A stretch of DNA of 64,000 bases from Musa acuminata AAA Group (Eukaryota > Streptophyta > Magnoliopsida > Zingiberales > Musaceae), in NCBI RefSeq assembly GCF_036884655.1, contig NC_088340.1, forward strand, positions 1,688,001 to 1,752,000, given 5' to 3'. This document shows positions 23,206 to 35,825 of this stretch, one piece after another. Position 1 is the stretch's first letter, and each line of letters opens with the position of its first letter. The notes beneath the pieces are model-generated. The model searched no databases and was not told the DNA's origin. It worked only from the letters and a program-made list of their open reading frames with translations. A program made the translations under genes and the position numbers.

Positions 23206-24817
23206 AGTTCTTATAACCTTCCATCATCATCCTCTTTCTTGCATGTTGCTCACAAGGTTAAGGCTTGTGACCCTACCTCAATTGACTAGATGAGCATTAG
23301 CACAAATTCTTGGCATCCAATCATCATCCTTTTTGCTTGGCCGGCTATCATGACATCGATGACATGTTTGCTCTTTTCTTAGTTGATGATGAACCTTATG
23401 CCATCCTTCTGAAACTTGTATTGCTGGGGTTGGTAAGTAGTAGATAACATCTTAGTCTCAAAGGTACAAAAGATTATTTGGCATATATCAAGGAGCGTCA
23501 CTCGTATTGCAAAGTGACAGCAAATTGATGTATTTGTTGGTGACATATGCCAAAAAGATTATTCGGCATATGTCAAGTTGAGAAGAATGGAATGGGGGCT
23601 GCTTAAACCCTTCCCTCGACGAGATCAAAGCCATGAATGAATGATCTAAATGCAAGACTGATGATGCTGGTGGAGAACATCGAGAGATCCCGGGTAATGC
23701 TGTTGTTACCTAACGAGTCCTTCATCTTTGTGAGGAAACATCCCATCAAAAAGGGTACCTAACGTAGCATCATCCTCTGTGACATGAACCAATCATGTAT
23801 GTCATACATCCATCCATTTAACTTTTTTTATCATCATATCAAATAAGACGTAATAATACTAGAATCCATACTACATTCCATCTTCTCTTTATCGATGATA
23901 CATGCGCATCATAAACTGGGAGAAGGTGATGAGAAAGAAAGGAAGAACATGACCACTTACTTTCGGCCCATTCATCAACTAAACCATGAAATTAATTGCC
24001 TTCATCAACAGTCTTGATAGGATGAGAACCAAAGTGTTTTTGACTATTTGGTCACATTGGGGAGTATTAAAGCAATATACCCATTTGTCGTCGGAACATT
24101 GTATAATGCCTGCCGGCTGGGTTGGTTGGAAAGTGAAGAAATCAGAATGTTATCATCAAGAAAATACATAAAAGACATGGTATTTTCTCAATCCTTTTTC
24201 ACAAAGGAGAGAGAAAGAAAAAAAAAATCATGATGTTTCATCATAATTGATTGCTCTCTTGTAAGTCATACATACTAGCTAGCTAGCATATACAATCACT
24301 AAAACAAGGTACAGATGCAACAAGCATGAGTATAATGGCACTACTCTTTAGATAAGGAAGGTTGTCTGCTAGCAGAAGTGCATCACATTTTTATAAGAAT
24401 TTTTATTTTACAGTATGAACAACTAAGAGACATATGTAGTAACTTTTATTTATTTGCAAGAAAGATAAAATTAAGTTGCTTTTATGGCTTGGATAAATAT
24501 GTACCTCCTCCTTTCTCTGATCAAACCAATCTTAATCCCTTTCTGAAACAGCATCTATCCCTGACTTTGCTCTCCTCAATTGGTTGGGGAGGATCCATCT
24601 GCATTCCCTGAATTAGTCACTGGAACTTAAGATGCAGATGCAAATATGGTGGGTTCATGGAATGTGGCACTATAGATGCATCACATTTTGTTAAGGTGAC
24701 TGACTACAAATCATCTGAGTTACTTCAAGAAAGAAAGATCAATTAATTTCTTGTAGAGCTTATAGATAAAAGTGAGTACCCTTCTTTGTTGCTGGCATGT
24801 GAAGAACTTTCTTCTGA
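23206..24817. other. Intergenic, mostly unassigned
   Basis: Up to about 23.8 kb this may be further decayed retroelement. From there to the F-box stop codon it is AT-rich with no gene seen; the last 200 bp likely serve as the F-box 3' UTR on the minus strand. Confidence 0.4.
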
Positions 24818-26350
24818 TCAACCAATCTTGATCCCTTTCTGAGACAGCCAAACTGCAGCAGCTTCATTGACTTTGTTTTCCTCGACCATCAATTGCCTCA
24901 ATCGGCAGGAGGCATTCATGACCAGCATCTCAACAGCATCACTGACGATTCCTGGGCACCAAGTGATGTCGACGACTTCCACCTGCTTGCCACAGTGCTT
25001 CAGCAAGGAACTCAATGCAGCACCCGTCAGTGCTCTGCACCCCCTCACCCTCATCTCCACCAGATTCCTGCAAGAAGCCAGCATCGATCCCACTTCCTTG
25101 TCGGCCAAACCCTCGTTGTGGGACAAGTCCACCCTCCGCAGCCGCTGCATGCTCTGGCTGAGGCAGGTCAGCAGCCCGGACTCCTTCTCCACCACATCGC
25201 AGTTCACCAGGGCGAGCTCCTCGATCGCCGCGCCAGCGGGAGACCGGGCGAGCGACCGGAGTCCGTCCCCTGTGACCAGGCAACAGCTGTGCAGGCGGAG
25301 CGCCGCGAGCCGGTGGCCCCCAGGCTTGCCACTGTCGCCGCGGTCGTCGGCCGCGATGGCGAAGAGGTGGTCGTTGTGGAGGTCGAGCGGGAGGCGGAGG
25401 TCGAGGGTGCGGAGCGCGGCGCCGCGGCGGTGGATGAAGTGGTGAAGGGCGTCGCGGCTGCCGCCGTCGTAGAGCAGAAGGGAGGTGAGGGCGCGGCAGT
25501 GGTCGGCGGCGTGGAGGAGGACGCGGTCGGCGATAGCGCGGCAGGTGCGGAGCTCGAGCACGAGGAGACCCGGGAGGCAGAGGGGGAAGACGGGGGAGGA
25601 GGGGCCGTCGCCGGTTCCCTCGCAGGCGCGCAGCTGCAGCCACCGGAGGCCGGCGCAGCGGCGCCACAGCCAGGAGAGGCCGCGGTCGGAGGCGCAGATG
25701 CCAGACAAAGACAGGCTCTCCAGCGGCAGCAGCATGAGGGCCGACCGGTCCCCATCGTCGTCAGCAGCCGGCGGCAGCTGTTGCGCTTCTTGTCGAAGGG
25801 AGGGGGGGCGCTTGGAGCGGGAGCGGACGAGGGAGAAGGACTTGAGGGAGGGGAGGAAGGAGAGCCAGCGAAAGGAGAGGGGGAGGAGGGAGGCGATTTG
25901 GAGAGTAGTGAGGCCAGCGAAGGCGGTGGAGGAGGAGAGTAGGGCGGTAGGGGATAGAGGGGAGGCCGGGAGGAAGCGCAGGTGGGCGAGACGGGAGGAG
26001 CAGGCGGCGGCGGCGATGGCGAGGAGGAGGTCGTCGGCGGGGTTGTCCTCGTCCACGACGGTGAGGTCGGTGAGGAAGGGGTAGTGGGAGAGGATGGAGG
26101 GGAGTGATGGCGAATTATTGCTCGGAGAAATAATCGGGGTCGTTTGATGTGGGGGGATGCGGAGGGAGAGGGAGGTGGTGGAGGAGCGGAGGAGGCAGAG
26201 CCAACGCTTGGAGACGAGGGAGACGGACGGGGCGGAGGAGGGAGGCAGCCGCCGCAGGATCTCCTGAACCAGCTCATCACACAACACCATATCCATCTCA
26301 CCCTCTTCTCCTCCTTGCCTCTCCCTTTCGAACTCTCTCTCCCCTACCAC
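24818..26350 (-). CDS. F-box/LRR protein (FBL type)
   Basis: Single-exon 510-codon gene. The F-box lies at about residues 21-60 (CDELVQEILRRLPPSSAPSVSLVSKRW), the SKP1-binding motif of SCF ubiquitin ligases. The rest is a leucine-rich region of the RNI/AMN1 style (LRWLQLRACEGTG, MQRLRRVDLSHNEGLADKEV, VEVVDITWCPGIVSDAVEML) that would select the substrate. Length and layout fit plant FBL proteins of the At5g51370/At5g07670 kind; a closer name is not justified. The extreme GC content creates long shadow frames on both strands. The start is uncertain: Met1 gives an acidic 18-residue leader, while Met19 or Met21 sit just before the F-box and could be used. No intron is needed. Confidence 0.88.
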   Translation of the reverse strand: MVGEREFERERQGGEEGEMDMVLCDELVQEILRRLPPSSAPSVSLVSKRWLCLLRSSTTSLSLRIPPHQTTPIISPSNNSPSLPSILSHYPFLTDLTVVDEDNPADDLLLAIAAAACSSRLAHLRFLPASPLSPTALLSSSTAFAGLTTLQIASLLPLSFRWLSFLPSLKSFSLVRSRSKRPPSLRQEAQQLPPAADDDGDRSALMLLPLESLSLSGICASDRGLSWLWRRCAGLRWLQLRACEGTGDGPSSPVFPLCLPGLLVLELRTCRAIADRVLLHAADHCRALTSLLLYDGGSRDALHHFIHRRGAALRTLDLRLPLDLHNDHLFAIAADDRGDSGKPGGHRLAALRLHSCCLVTGDGLRSLARSPAGAAIEELALVNCDVVEKESGLLTCLSQSMQRLRRVDLSHNEGLADKEVGSMLASCRNLVEMRVRGCRALTGAALSSLLKHCGKQVEVVDITWCPGIVSDAVEMLVMNASCRLRQLMVEENKVNEAAAVWLSQKGIKIG

Positions 26351-29300
26351 CTCTCACGTTTCGACGGACGATGAAGGGAGGAGGAGGAGGAGAAAAGAGG
26401 GAGAGGAGGTTGGGGATGATGGCGACGCGGACGGATGGAAGAAAAAGGTGGGGAAGGGAGGAAAGGAGGAGAAGAGACAACAGAGAAGTGTGGCGGTCCC
26501 ACCGGCGCTGCCGTGTGGCTGAGGAGGCGCCTCTCTGGACTCTGCTTTTGCCGCCATTGATTCATCAACCGCCACCGTGTTCGTTTCACCGCTACCCCTC
26601 TCAGCTCCGCTGCCACACGCTTCTTCTCTTCATACCCGTTCCGTACACGCTAAATACCGGAAAAGCCGCATGGGACCCACTAGAGAGCACCACACGAAGC
26701 AACCGCACCGTGTAAGATGCTGAGTACCCTTCCCGGCCAACTCATACCCGTCGGTTCTACCAGACTGATGACTGCAACAGTTACTTGGGGCCCACGCAAG
26801 GGAAGGAACAGCGACTACGAAGGGGTAGAAGTCCTTTCTCAGTCCGGTTGGCAAGAAAAAACCAGCTGAAGCACAGGGTTCAATTGTAATTTTGGTTGGT
26901 TCAATCTACCATGCCTTTTAACTCTTAAGATTGGCACAAGTAATTTAGGTTTTATGTACGTACGACTCACCATGCAGTGGTGGGTGAAGCAGATCACACT
27001 ATAACATCACCATGAAGGTGGCAGCCATGTTGTCAACTTTCTTCCCTGTGATAATTAATTCCTTTTTCCTAACAAGAAAATGCTGCCAACTAATATTGGA
27101 ATTATCTACTGGTCAAATCTCATGTGGCCAGTGAGAAGGTTCTCATCATGATGACACAGGAGGATGCATAAAACAAGTTTGGTTCCTCAATACCATCAGT
27201 AGTCAATTCTGACATATGTCTATTCCCTCAGCATGTAGCTCTTCATGCAAGCAAAATGATAATATAGCAAGTGTGGATGATTAATTTAGCTTAAGAACAA
27301 CCATGAATTTTATTTTCATAGATTGATTTCACAAGCAGTGTTTGGCAAGTCATACTAAATAGCATTACTCTCAAGTAAAAGGACATTACAAAAAAAATTA
27401 AGTAAAGGTGGCATACAAGTATCTGATTGCAGGCACAAAACCCACCAAGATAAATAAAACAAAAGTAACCAAACATAGGTGCAAAACAGTGTCACAGGAG
27501 GCAAAAGTTAAGTTCAAAAAACAAGGTCATTCTTCCAGTTGGGTCAAGCCTAAACTTTTAGAAAGGCTTTCAGGTTGATCTTTTCAAGTCCCATATTCTA
27601 CCTAGAGCTAAAGGTTTTGCAGGGATTAGCTTCCTAAGTCTTACCTAATGAAGTTTCAGAGGAAGCAAGGAGAGCAGAATCAGATTCACTTCACATTGGA
27701 AATTAAGACCACACATGGTATTAGCCCAATGAATGAAAATTTGCTCTTACAACTTTGGAAAAGGAGCCCCCTGATGTCTTTTTCTAGAATGGAATTGTGT
27801 TGCAGGTCAAGGGATTCATGTGGAAAATGTGATATTTAATCTTTAAAGAAGCAGACTCATGCAGATAACTAGCAAAGAAGAGGAGGCATATATTCTTGAC
27901 AAATTGTTCTCTTGGAGATAATGTTGATATGTGATTTTTCCTAATCTATCAATTCCATCAAACATATGGCATGGAGTAAACTTTTTTCTTTAATCACATT
28001 TTTCTCTTTGTTATTATTTTGTCTTCTGAAAATTAACAAGCAGCCAGAAATAAGTTGCTATATGTACATGGTATTCCTGGGAGAAAGGCCAACATCTAGG
28101 TCGTAAAAAAATACAATTGCAGCAACCCCAGAAAACATATTGCATCTAGTGAACTCTTGTGCCTAGCAAATAATGGCATAATACCCAATCTTTTCGAGGG
28201 CCACGGTAAGTATATATTCACATGTTGTGGGTGGTCCAGAACCTAGAACTTTTGAGCTGATTGAAATTCCTATCTATCATACCATGATCAAAGAGCTTAT
28301 CTAAAATTAGTTCAAAAGGATCATCAAACTGTTGACTTGATAATGCTAGATGACTTTAACCTATTTAATAATATACAGATGAGACTTTGCACCAAACCTT
28401 TCAGCATAATAGCATTGCAAGTGAATTTTTTGATGGACAAGGATCCAATCTATGTGCAGAATTTTAGTGGGTCATGAGGGAAACTACACTGAGCATCAGA
28501 CAAGAGGTTGCCTCTGGCCTACAACAAGTGTGAAGGAACCTCTACATTAATTGTCACCATCTGCTTACCATGCATGCGACCAAGATTCTTACAGAATTAG
28601 CTCAAGACATTAACAAAATCATATTTTCTTCCTATTAAATTTGTTTAGGATAAAAACATATGTTCAAGTCTCTAATTTTCCTGATCAGTGAATTTATATA
28701 AAACACACTGCATCTTTTAGAGTTATAACATTATATGAGCTAGGATAAAGTCATATACTATGCCAATGACTTATCTAGAGAGATTCAACAGAAACAACCA
28801 GAAATATCTTTTTTCCCTGTTTCGTAATCATGATAGATTGATATGTGGAAGGCTACATAAAGTTCATTTCTTGTAATCTACATGAGCAGATCATCTAAAT
28901 ATGATTGTAGAAGAACATGCTCAAACAAAAATAAAGTCTCATTTGTATCCATGAAACCACAGCACAATTTAACCATCACACAAAAAGCAAATAAACAGTA
29001 GCTTATGAGGTAGGCAAGCTTTATGACAGGCTACTAAGCATTACAAGTATGTTTGAAAAATAAGTCACATGGTAAATATCCATCATGATCATAACTTTTA
29101 ACTGATTGATTTTTCTTGATGCACTAGCCTGCTTGACAAAAGTTTGAGATGAGACCAGATAAATAATTAATTAGTATTGTAGTCAAATCTAAATATTAGT
29201 TAAAAATTCTTAAGCTAGCTTCTCAATTTTGTTTGAAGTATCTGTTTGCTTTCATGTGTTTACCTGCTAATCATAATGTGATTTGCAGTAAAAAAAACAT

Positions 29301-29590
29301 AGTAATGTATTTCTTGTATGTTCCATAGCATTGCACCAGTGCATGTCAAAGTATCAGATACATACCTTCAGTGATAGAAGGGAAGAAGCGTCAAAGAAGA
29401 CCAAACTTGTAGCACCATCGATTTGTGAAATTTGTCATATCAAGTGAAGGAAATAGCATCGAAGAGAATAACAATCAAGGCGAACTGTTGCATCGGACTT
29501 TGGCTAACATGAACATTTCAAACCTCTGTTTATATGTCCAGACACCCAGTTCATGATCCGACTTGACAGGATCCTTAATAGAATAACTGA
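26351..29590. other. F-box promoter and 3.2 kb spacer, no gene seen
   Basis: The first 350 bp are GC- and purine-rich and form the likely 5' UTR and promoter of the minus-strand F-box gene. From 26.9 kb on the DNA is AT-rich with only short open frames (about 60 codons) of no recognisable character. I checked by eye for common conserved plant microRNA sequences and saw none. Confidence 0.5.
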
Positions 29591-29800
29591 TCTATTAATT
29601 TCATTGAGTTTAAACTACTGACTCCAAATGCTTAAGCCAAAGTTAATTGTTGTACCATCCATCAAACTCTTATAATCCAATTCAAAAATTTCAACATTGA
29701 TCTATTAATTTCATTGAGTTTAAACTACTGACTCCGAATGCTTAAGTCAAAGTTAATTTTTGTACATCCATCGAACTCTTATAATCCAATTCATATTTTT
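29591..29800 (+). repeat. Two-copy tandem duplication, 110 bp period
   Basis: The block starting 'tctattaatttcattgagtt' occurs at 29591 and 29701 and stays alignable through 'ctcttataatccaattca'. Only a few substitutions separate the copies, so the event is fairly young. Confidence 0.92.
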
Positions 29801-30065
29801 CGACACATCCAATGTGATTAAACCAGGATGTAACAAGACCCGCAATCCATCCCTCGATGATACACTGTTTTCAGCTCAATGAATCCATGGAAATCATTCT
29901 GAATTGGCCTCAGGTATAGTGGATTCGTATTTAGGGAGAGGAAGAAATGCTAACCGGTCATGATAGAGCTCACAATTCATATGACTGTCTGTGCCCATGC
30001 AGTCCAACCGGATAAAGCTCAAGTTGGTAGGCAGGGATGCTGTGCCAGTGGATAATCTTCTCTCT

Positions 30066-30640
30066 TCAGCATTGCTGCATCTCTCCTGGGGATGTGTAAT
30101 GCAGGCAGCTGTGCCTTCTCCCCCCCGTCAGTACAACTGCATCAACGATGACACTACGGCGAACTCTGTAATTGCTTTGAGTGCTCCACGCATAGGGAAT
30201 TCTCACGGTCGGAAACCTTCCCCTATCTACTCCAGCGGTGGCCTCTAGATTCCAATTTCCGACCTGGAGGGCTACGATCAGCGGAAGGATGGTGCTCCCC
30301 AGCCGCGCCACTGTGATGATGAGCTGCTCCACCACTGCACTGCCTTGAGCGTCTCCCTAGAGCTTCGGCTCAGGCCACATTGAGGCTCTCGATCCCCTTG
30401 TCCTTGCGGAGGTGGTGGCAGTAATCTCGCAACAGAGAGGAGCTTGTCGGGATTGTGGTTCGGAGGGCATTCCCATCCCCCGAGCGAAGGAGTAGATGCC
30501 AGACGATGGCTTCACGGGCGGTAACCAGTGGTCGTCGATGGGCACCTCGAAGCAGAGGATCGAGAAGAGGGAGAGGGCGGATAGGGTTTTCCGGAGCAAG
30601 CGGTGGACAACGATGGGATTCGCAAGCTCTCTCATATTTG
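30066..30640. other. GC-rich island with unassigned open frames
   Basis: About 575 bp is markedly richer in GC than its flanks and carries open frames on both strands, including minus-strand 89 and 92 codon frames. The translations match no family I recognise and contain no clear domain. It could be the GC-rich 5' exon of an undetected or decayed gene, part of a transposon, or a promoter island. Confidence 0.25.
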
Positions 30641-31960
30641 GAAATTAAAATATTAAATTATTTTTATTTGTTTTTTATACCAAAAAATTATTAAGAAATC
30701 ATATAAACCCTAATAAAATATTTAAAATTCATTAAAAGTGTAAGTGAAATAATAAATTACTAAAAGTTTTATTACAAGTTCTAGTGAAATTATAACTATT
30801 AGTATATTAAAAAGGCAAAGTATATTGCACTCTAAAATATGAAGAGTGATAAAAAAGAAAATTTAGTTTTTAATCTTTCTTACGTTACTTGTTGATTTAT
30901 TTTCTCGAATATGGTATTAAAGCAAAGATTGTTAAGGAAATAATTAATTTAATTCTAAAAAAATAGAAAGAAAGATCGACTACAACAATTACAATTACAA
31001 TTACAATTACATTTACAATTACAATTACAATGATCGAGAAAAACATGAAAAAAAAATAAAAAGTATTTTTTTATTTCAGCTTTAAAAAGTAAACTGTAGT
31101 ATAATTTATGAATCCTCTTATTGTTTTGAGTAACTTGCAATTATCAAGATGTAGTAGCAAAAAAAGTATAAGATGTATAAAATTAAGATGAAAACTGCAC
31201 TTCCATCAAAAGGTACAAAAAAAAAAAAAAAAAGAGTTTTAGAAGGTTTTAAAAAAATGTCAGATTACGAAAAAAAAATGAGATGTTTATGCAATGTCAT
31301 AAAAATCTGAAAGAAAAGTTTGGATGATCATAGCGAATAGTTTTACCAATTTAATCAAGTAACGTATGTATTTGCTTTAAAAAAGAAAACCTAGTGACAG
31401 AGAAATTTGTTTATTACTGGACATGGTTGTACAGCACAATATTATAGAGGCTAAGATCTACTCTACAAGCTGCAAACCTGTTGATGGCCTCTAATGCCAC
31501 CATCTCGATCATCAAACGATCTCACTGTTGTTGCTGCAATGGATGCAGACTTGAAAGCAACTTTTGGATTGAGTCGACAAAGCTTTCACAAGCATGTTCG
31601 GCGGCCACCAATGTGTTCTCGTCCTTGTTCAAGCTTGTACTTATTTGCGTGCGTGTTCAGGATAAGGGGAATCTCATCTCTTAAAGTTTGGGGAACCAAA
31701 CAAGAACAACAAAGAATAGGTGGGGCCTGAAACCAGGAAGAGTTGCATATTCCTTACTCATTTGCTTGTGACCTGCAACAGGTATGGTTGCACAACTCGT
31801 TTCTCATGCATTTTCTTCGTAATTTGGCATTGTGCTTTGAGATTCACATTAGAACTCTCACCAATATACATAAGATCTATGAAGGGTTAATGTATACAAT
31901 CTTATCTAAATATTAAAATAATTATTTTTATGATTGATGTATACAATAGTAAGGAGCATC

Positions 31961-31997
<37 letters not shown>

Positions 31998-32245
31998 GTT
32001 TGTGGAAGTTGTAGATCAGGAGGGAGAGGTGTCGTCTCATTCCCACCACTCGTTGGCAGTGAGGAAGCCGCCACCGTTCGACCAGCCGCGAGACCACAAA
32101 ACCCAAAAAGACCCCCTTTGCCCCCTACCAATCGCCATGTCCACCACTACCTCCGTCCTCCCATGGCCACCACCACTGCCCCCTCCTAACCTCCTCCTCA
32201 GACCAACCTCTTCCCTCTCCGCTCTCGCTCTCCTACTGCGTCGTC
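30641..32245. repeat. AT-rich spacer with microsatellites
   Basis: It contains an ACAATT repeat at 30985-31031, poly(A) runs near 31218, and an (AT)n tract at 31963-31995 about 250 bp before the PHT2;1 start. A GC-balanced patch at 31475-31735 has no identifiable coding content. The last 200 bp form the PHT2;1 leader. Confidence 0.6.
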
Positions 32246-35040
32246 ATGGTTCTCTCTTCCCCATACTTCTCCTTCGCGAGACACAGTGGAGTAGGAGGAA
32301 GTGGTAGAGCAACAGCAGCTGTGGCTTCCGCTTTCATTCTTCGAAGGCCGCTTCGGCGACTGCCATCCCACCCTCGTCCCCCACTCCATGACAACTCCTC
32401 CACGAAGACCTTCCCTTGCTTCAAGTCTTATCCTCTCAGACCCGCCCTCGACAGGCGCCACCTTCCTATGGCCACCCTCTCCTCCTCCTTCTCCGGCGCC
32501 GACGACGGGCCGAAGCCCGTCGTGGAGGCCAGCACGGAGGAAGGGGAGGAGCTGCCCGAATTGGCCAAGGCTTTCCACATCTCGTCCAGAACCGCCTCCG
32601 CCGTCTGCATCCTCATCGCCTTCGCCGCGCTCACCTTGCCCCTGGCGATGAGGTCGCTGGGGCAGGCGGCCGACCTGAAGACGAAGGCCCTGTCGTACCT
32701 CACCCTGCTCTCGGGCTTCTACATGGCGTGGAACATCGGGGCCAACGACGTGGCCAACGCCATGGGGACGTCGGTCGGCTCGGGGGCGCTAACCCTGCGG
32801 CAGGCCGTCATGACCGCGGCCGTGCTCGAGTTCTCGGGGGCCTTGCTCATGGGGACGCACGTCACCAGCACGATGCAGAAGGGGATCCTCGTAGCCTCCG
32901 TCTTCCAGGGGAAGGACACCTTGCTCTTCGCAGGGCTGCTTTCTTCTCTCGCCGCAGCTGGTACTTGGTTGCAGGTCTACTCCCCTTCCCCATCCTCTTT
33001 ACCATCATCGAGTACTAGATTGCGTTGCACTTGCTGCCATCGCTCACAATAATGATTTCCCAGCTTGAGGTTAAAGTAAACCTTTTGAATCTTCTGTTGA
33101 ACTAATTGTATGTGTCGAAGACATCTGCACTATGAAATATCAAAATGCAGTTTTATCGCAAATTGCAAAAACGATGATCCACTTCTCTAATAAGCATGCG
33201 ATGAATGTGAATTTAGAACATAGATTCCACCAGAAACAGAGACCAAGCTTTTGTATTACCAACTGCTCTTCTCTTGGATCTATATAATTAGTGAGAATAT
33301 ATTGCGTAAATTTAGTGGTGTCTGGAGACCAAATGACAATTAATGCAAGGCATCACTAAACACTAGATGCACTACATTCAGAAGTATTTTTGTAGAACAT
33401 GTGGACTTCAACTAGATGTGCAATTTGAGCTTCATACATAGCAGCTTCCTGTGAAACAATTGATACATCGAGGGTTTGGTTTACTAGTGTTGTTCCACTA
33501 AAGGTAGCCAATGCCTGGAAGCACTAGGTGGCTATTTGGTCACCAGATGTATGCTTTATATTTAGGTTCAGAAGGATGTATGTTTCATGACTGGAAGCCC
33601 TAGGTGGCTATTTGGTCACCACTTTCACCTACATCAAATTACAATATCATAATCTCTCTCATTTATGATTTGCATCTTCATCAAGAATGAAAAATAACCC
33701 AAAATTACCCACATTGTTATATGCCTTACATCGACTGGCTTATAACAATATGTTTGACAGTTGTTCCAAACCCTAAGTAGACTAGTTAATTCACAAGTAC
33801 TTCTAATGGTACTGAATTATAAAGGCAGGGCTTATCGAGCATCTTTTTTCTTCAGATAGACACAGGTGATGCCAAACCCCTAATGTAGTTATATCTGCAG
33901 TCTATGCTACATGTTTCAACAATGATCATCTAATGTTCGTTCAGGTGGCATCATTTTATGGATGGCCTGTCTCCACTACGCACTGCATAGTAGGAGCCAT
34001 GGTTGGGTTTGGGCTTATATATGGGGGAATTGGTGCTGTCTTCTGGAGTTCATTGGCCAGGGTGACTTCCTCGTGGATCATCTCCCCTGTCATGGGCGCA
34101 GCAGCCTCATTCATTGTCTACAAGTGCATACGCAGAGTCTGTGTCTTCATCCACACCGGCAGTAACATAATTGCTTGCGTAATTTAAACATCTGTTAATG
34201 GCTGACCTGTTTCTCTTGTAGTTTGTATACAGTGCTCCAAATCCCGGGCAGGCAGCTGCTGCTGCTGCACCTATTGCTGTGTTCCTGGGAGTGACTGGAA
34301 TCTCCTTCGCTGCTTTCCCCCTCAGCAAGAGCTTTCCTGTTGCATTAGTTCAGGCCTTGGCCTGTGGCACTGCAGGTGCAATTATCGTCAGCAGAGTCAT
34401 CCACAAGCAGCTGGGCCATCTGCTAACATCAGAAGCAGAGAAAACACCAACAAGCGAGAAGCCGCACCTCGAACACATCGGTTTCCTGACTAACGTCGCA
34501 GGCCCCACTGGAGCGCAGCTAGAGATCGTCTATGGCGTCTTCGGCTACATGCAGGTCCTGTCAGCTTGCTTCATGTCGTTTGCGCATGGAGGCAATGATG
34601 TTTCCAATGCCATCGGGCCACTGGCCGCAGCTCTATCCATACTTCAGGGCGGAGCAAGCAGCGCTGAGATCGTCATCCCCACTGACGTTCTTGCCTGGGG
34701 TGGGTTCGGGATCGTCGCAGGGCTCATGATATGGGGATACCGAGTCATAGCAACCATCGGCAAGAAGATCACTGAGCTCACTCCGACAAGGGGCTTTGCA
34801 GCAGAATTCGCAGCAGCCTCGGTGGTCCTTGTGGCATCGAAGCTTGGCCTGCCCATCTCAGCAACCCACACACTCGTTGGTGCCGTGATGGGCGTCGGCT
34901 TTGCCAGGGGACTCAACAGCGTCAGAGCAGAGACAGTGCGCGAGATTGTTACTTCTTGGGCAGTGACCATACCAGTTGGTGCAGTGTTGTCTGTCTTCTA
35001 TACATGGATCTCCACCAAGCTGTTGTCATTTTTGATCTAA
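32246..35040 (+). CDS. PHT2;1: Plastid low-affinity phosphate transporter, PiT family
   Basis: Three exons (32246-32974, 33945-34136, 34222-35040; all phase 0, GT-AG) give 579 residues, close to the Arabidopsis protein. It moves phosphate across the chloroplast inner envelope, by family knowledge with a co-transported cation. Residues 1 to about 75 are Ser/Arg/Pro-rich and lack acids, as in a plastid transit peptide. The two PiT signatures are intact: GANDVANAMGTS at 165-176 and GGNDVSNAIGP at 430-440. At least ten hydrophobic segments flank a hydrophilic loop at about 370-395. A second Met at residue 75 (MATLSSS) also opens the frame, but using it would remove most of the transit peptide. 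Exon 1 is very GC-rich. Intron 1 contains a short duplicated block (33513-33625). No sign of disruption. Confidence 0.97.
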
Positions 35041-35587
35041 GCTGTCCAAGTTGACAAGGGAGCTTTTGTCATAGTCTCCATTGCCTGTAACATTCTCTTT
35101 GCATTTGATCCAGAGCAGTCCTGCACACAAGAACCAGAGGTCAAGAATTACATACAAGGTTAATGACAAGCTCATGACCAGGAAGCATCATCCGGTTATG
35201 CATTGCGGCTAACAGCTCATAATTAGGATTATATCTGCTCCCTGCATCATCCCAGTTTCTGATTCACTTGGTTGTTCCGTTGATAGTTTCTGCGCTGTTG
35301 TAAGAGGGTAAATCAAATATTCTTGTCATCATAAAGCTTCTTATTGTCTCTCTCCTGTATTTAGTTTGGACCCATTACTTTCTTCGAGACTTAAAAAGGA
35401 CTCATCAAGAGAATTATGTTCTTCGTTTACAGAGGTAGTGTCTCAATTAGTTCGTACTCATGGTGTTTTATTGTCCTCATGCCAATTGATGTGGACTACA
35501 TTTTGCAGCTTCCCTGGTTCTCCCGACCAATATAGTTAGACAGATACCCACCATTAGTGATAATTCATTACCATTGCTTGTTTGCCT
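35041..35587 (+). other. PHT2;1 3' UTR and spacer
   Basis: Non-coding sequence following the stop codon; the first 300 bp or so are probably transcribed 3' UTR. No open frame of note. Confidence 0.55.
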
Positions 35588-35825
35588 ATTAGAGATCACT
35601 ATTTATTAAGATATGAGACAGACAGCCCTCCTCAATTACTGCCTTTAGTTTTTTTATCCTACTTACCCTGAACCAAAGATGTAATTCAAATATTTTCTAA
35701 TGCCCATTAGAGATCACCATTTATTAAGATATGAGACAGGCAGCCAGCCTTCCTCAATTACTGCCTTTAATTTTTCTATCCTACTTACCCTGAACCAAAG
35801 ATGTAATTCAAATATTTTCTAATGC
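35588..35825 (+). repeat. Two-copy tandem duplication, 118 bp period
   Basis: The block 'attagagatcac(t/c)atttat' starts at 35588 and again at 35706, and both copies run to 'aatattttctaatgc'. Only a handful of differences, including a 4-base 'cagc' expansion, separate them. Confidence 0.95.

Noticed and set aside
24893..26301. Long overlapping ORFs of 199-365 codons on both strands
   Set aside because: They are shadows of the GC-rich F-box/LRR gene in other frames; their translations are Pro/Ala/Arg low complexity with no domain.
32138..32307. Alternative upstream ATG (MSTTTSVLPWPPPLPPP) before PHT2;1
   Set aside because: It is in another frame and stops at 32307; the 32246 frame continues into the conserved transporter. 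It could only be an upstream ORF.
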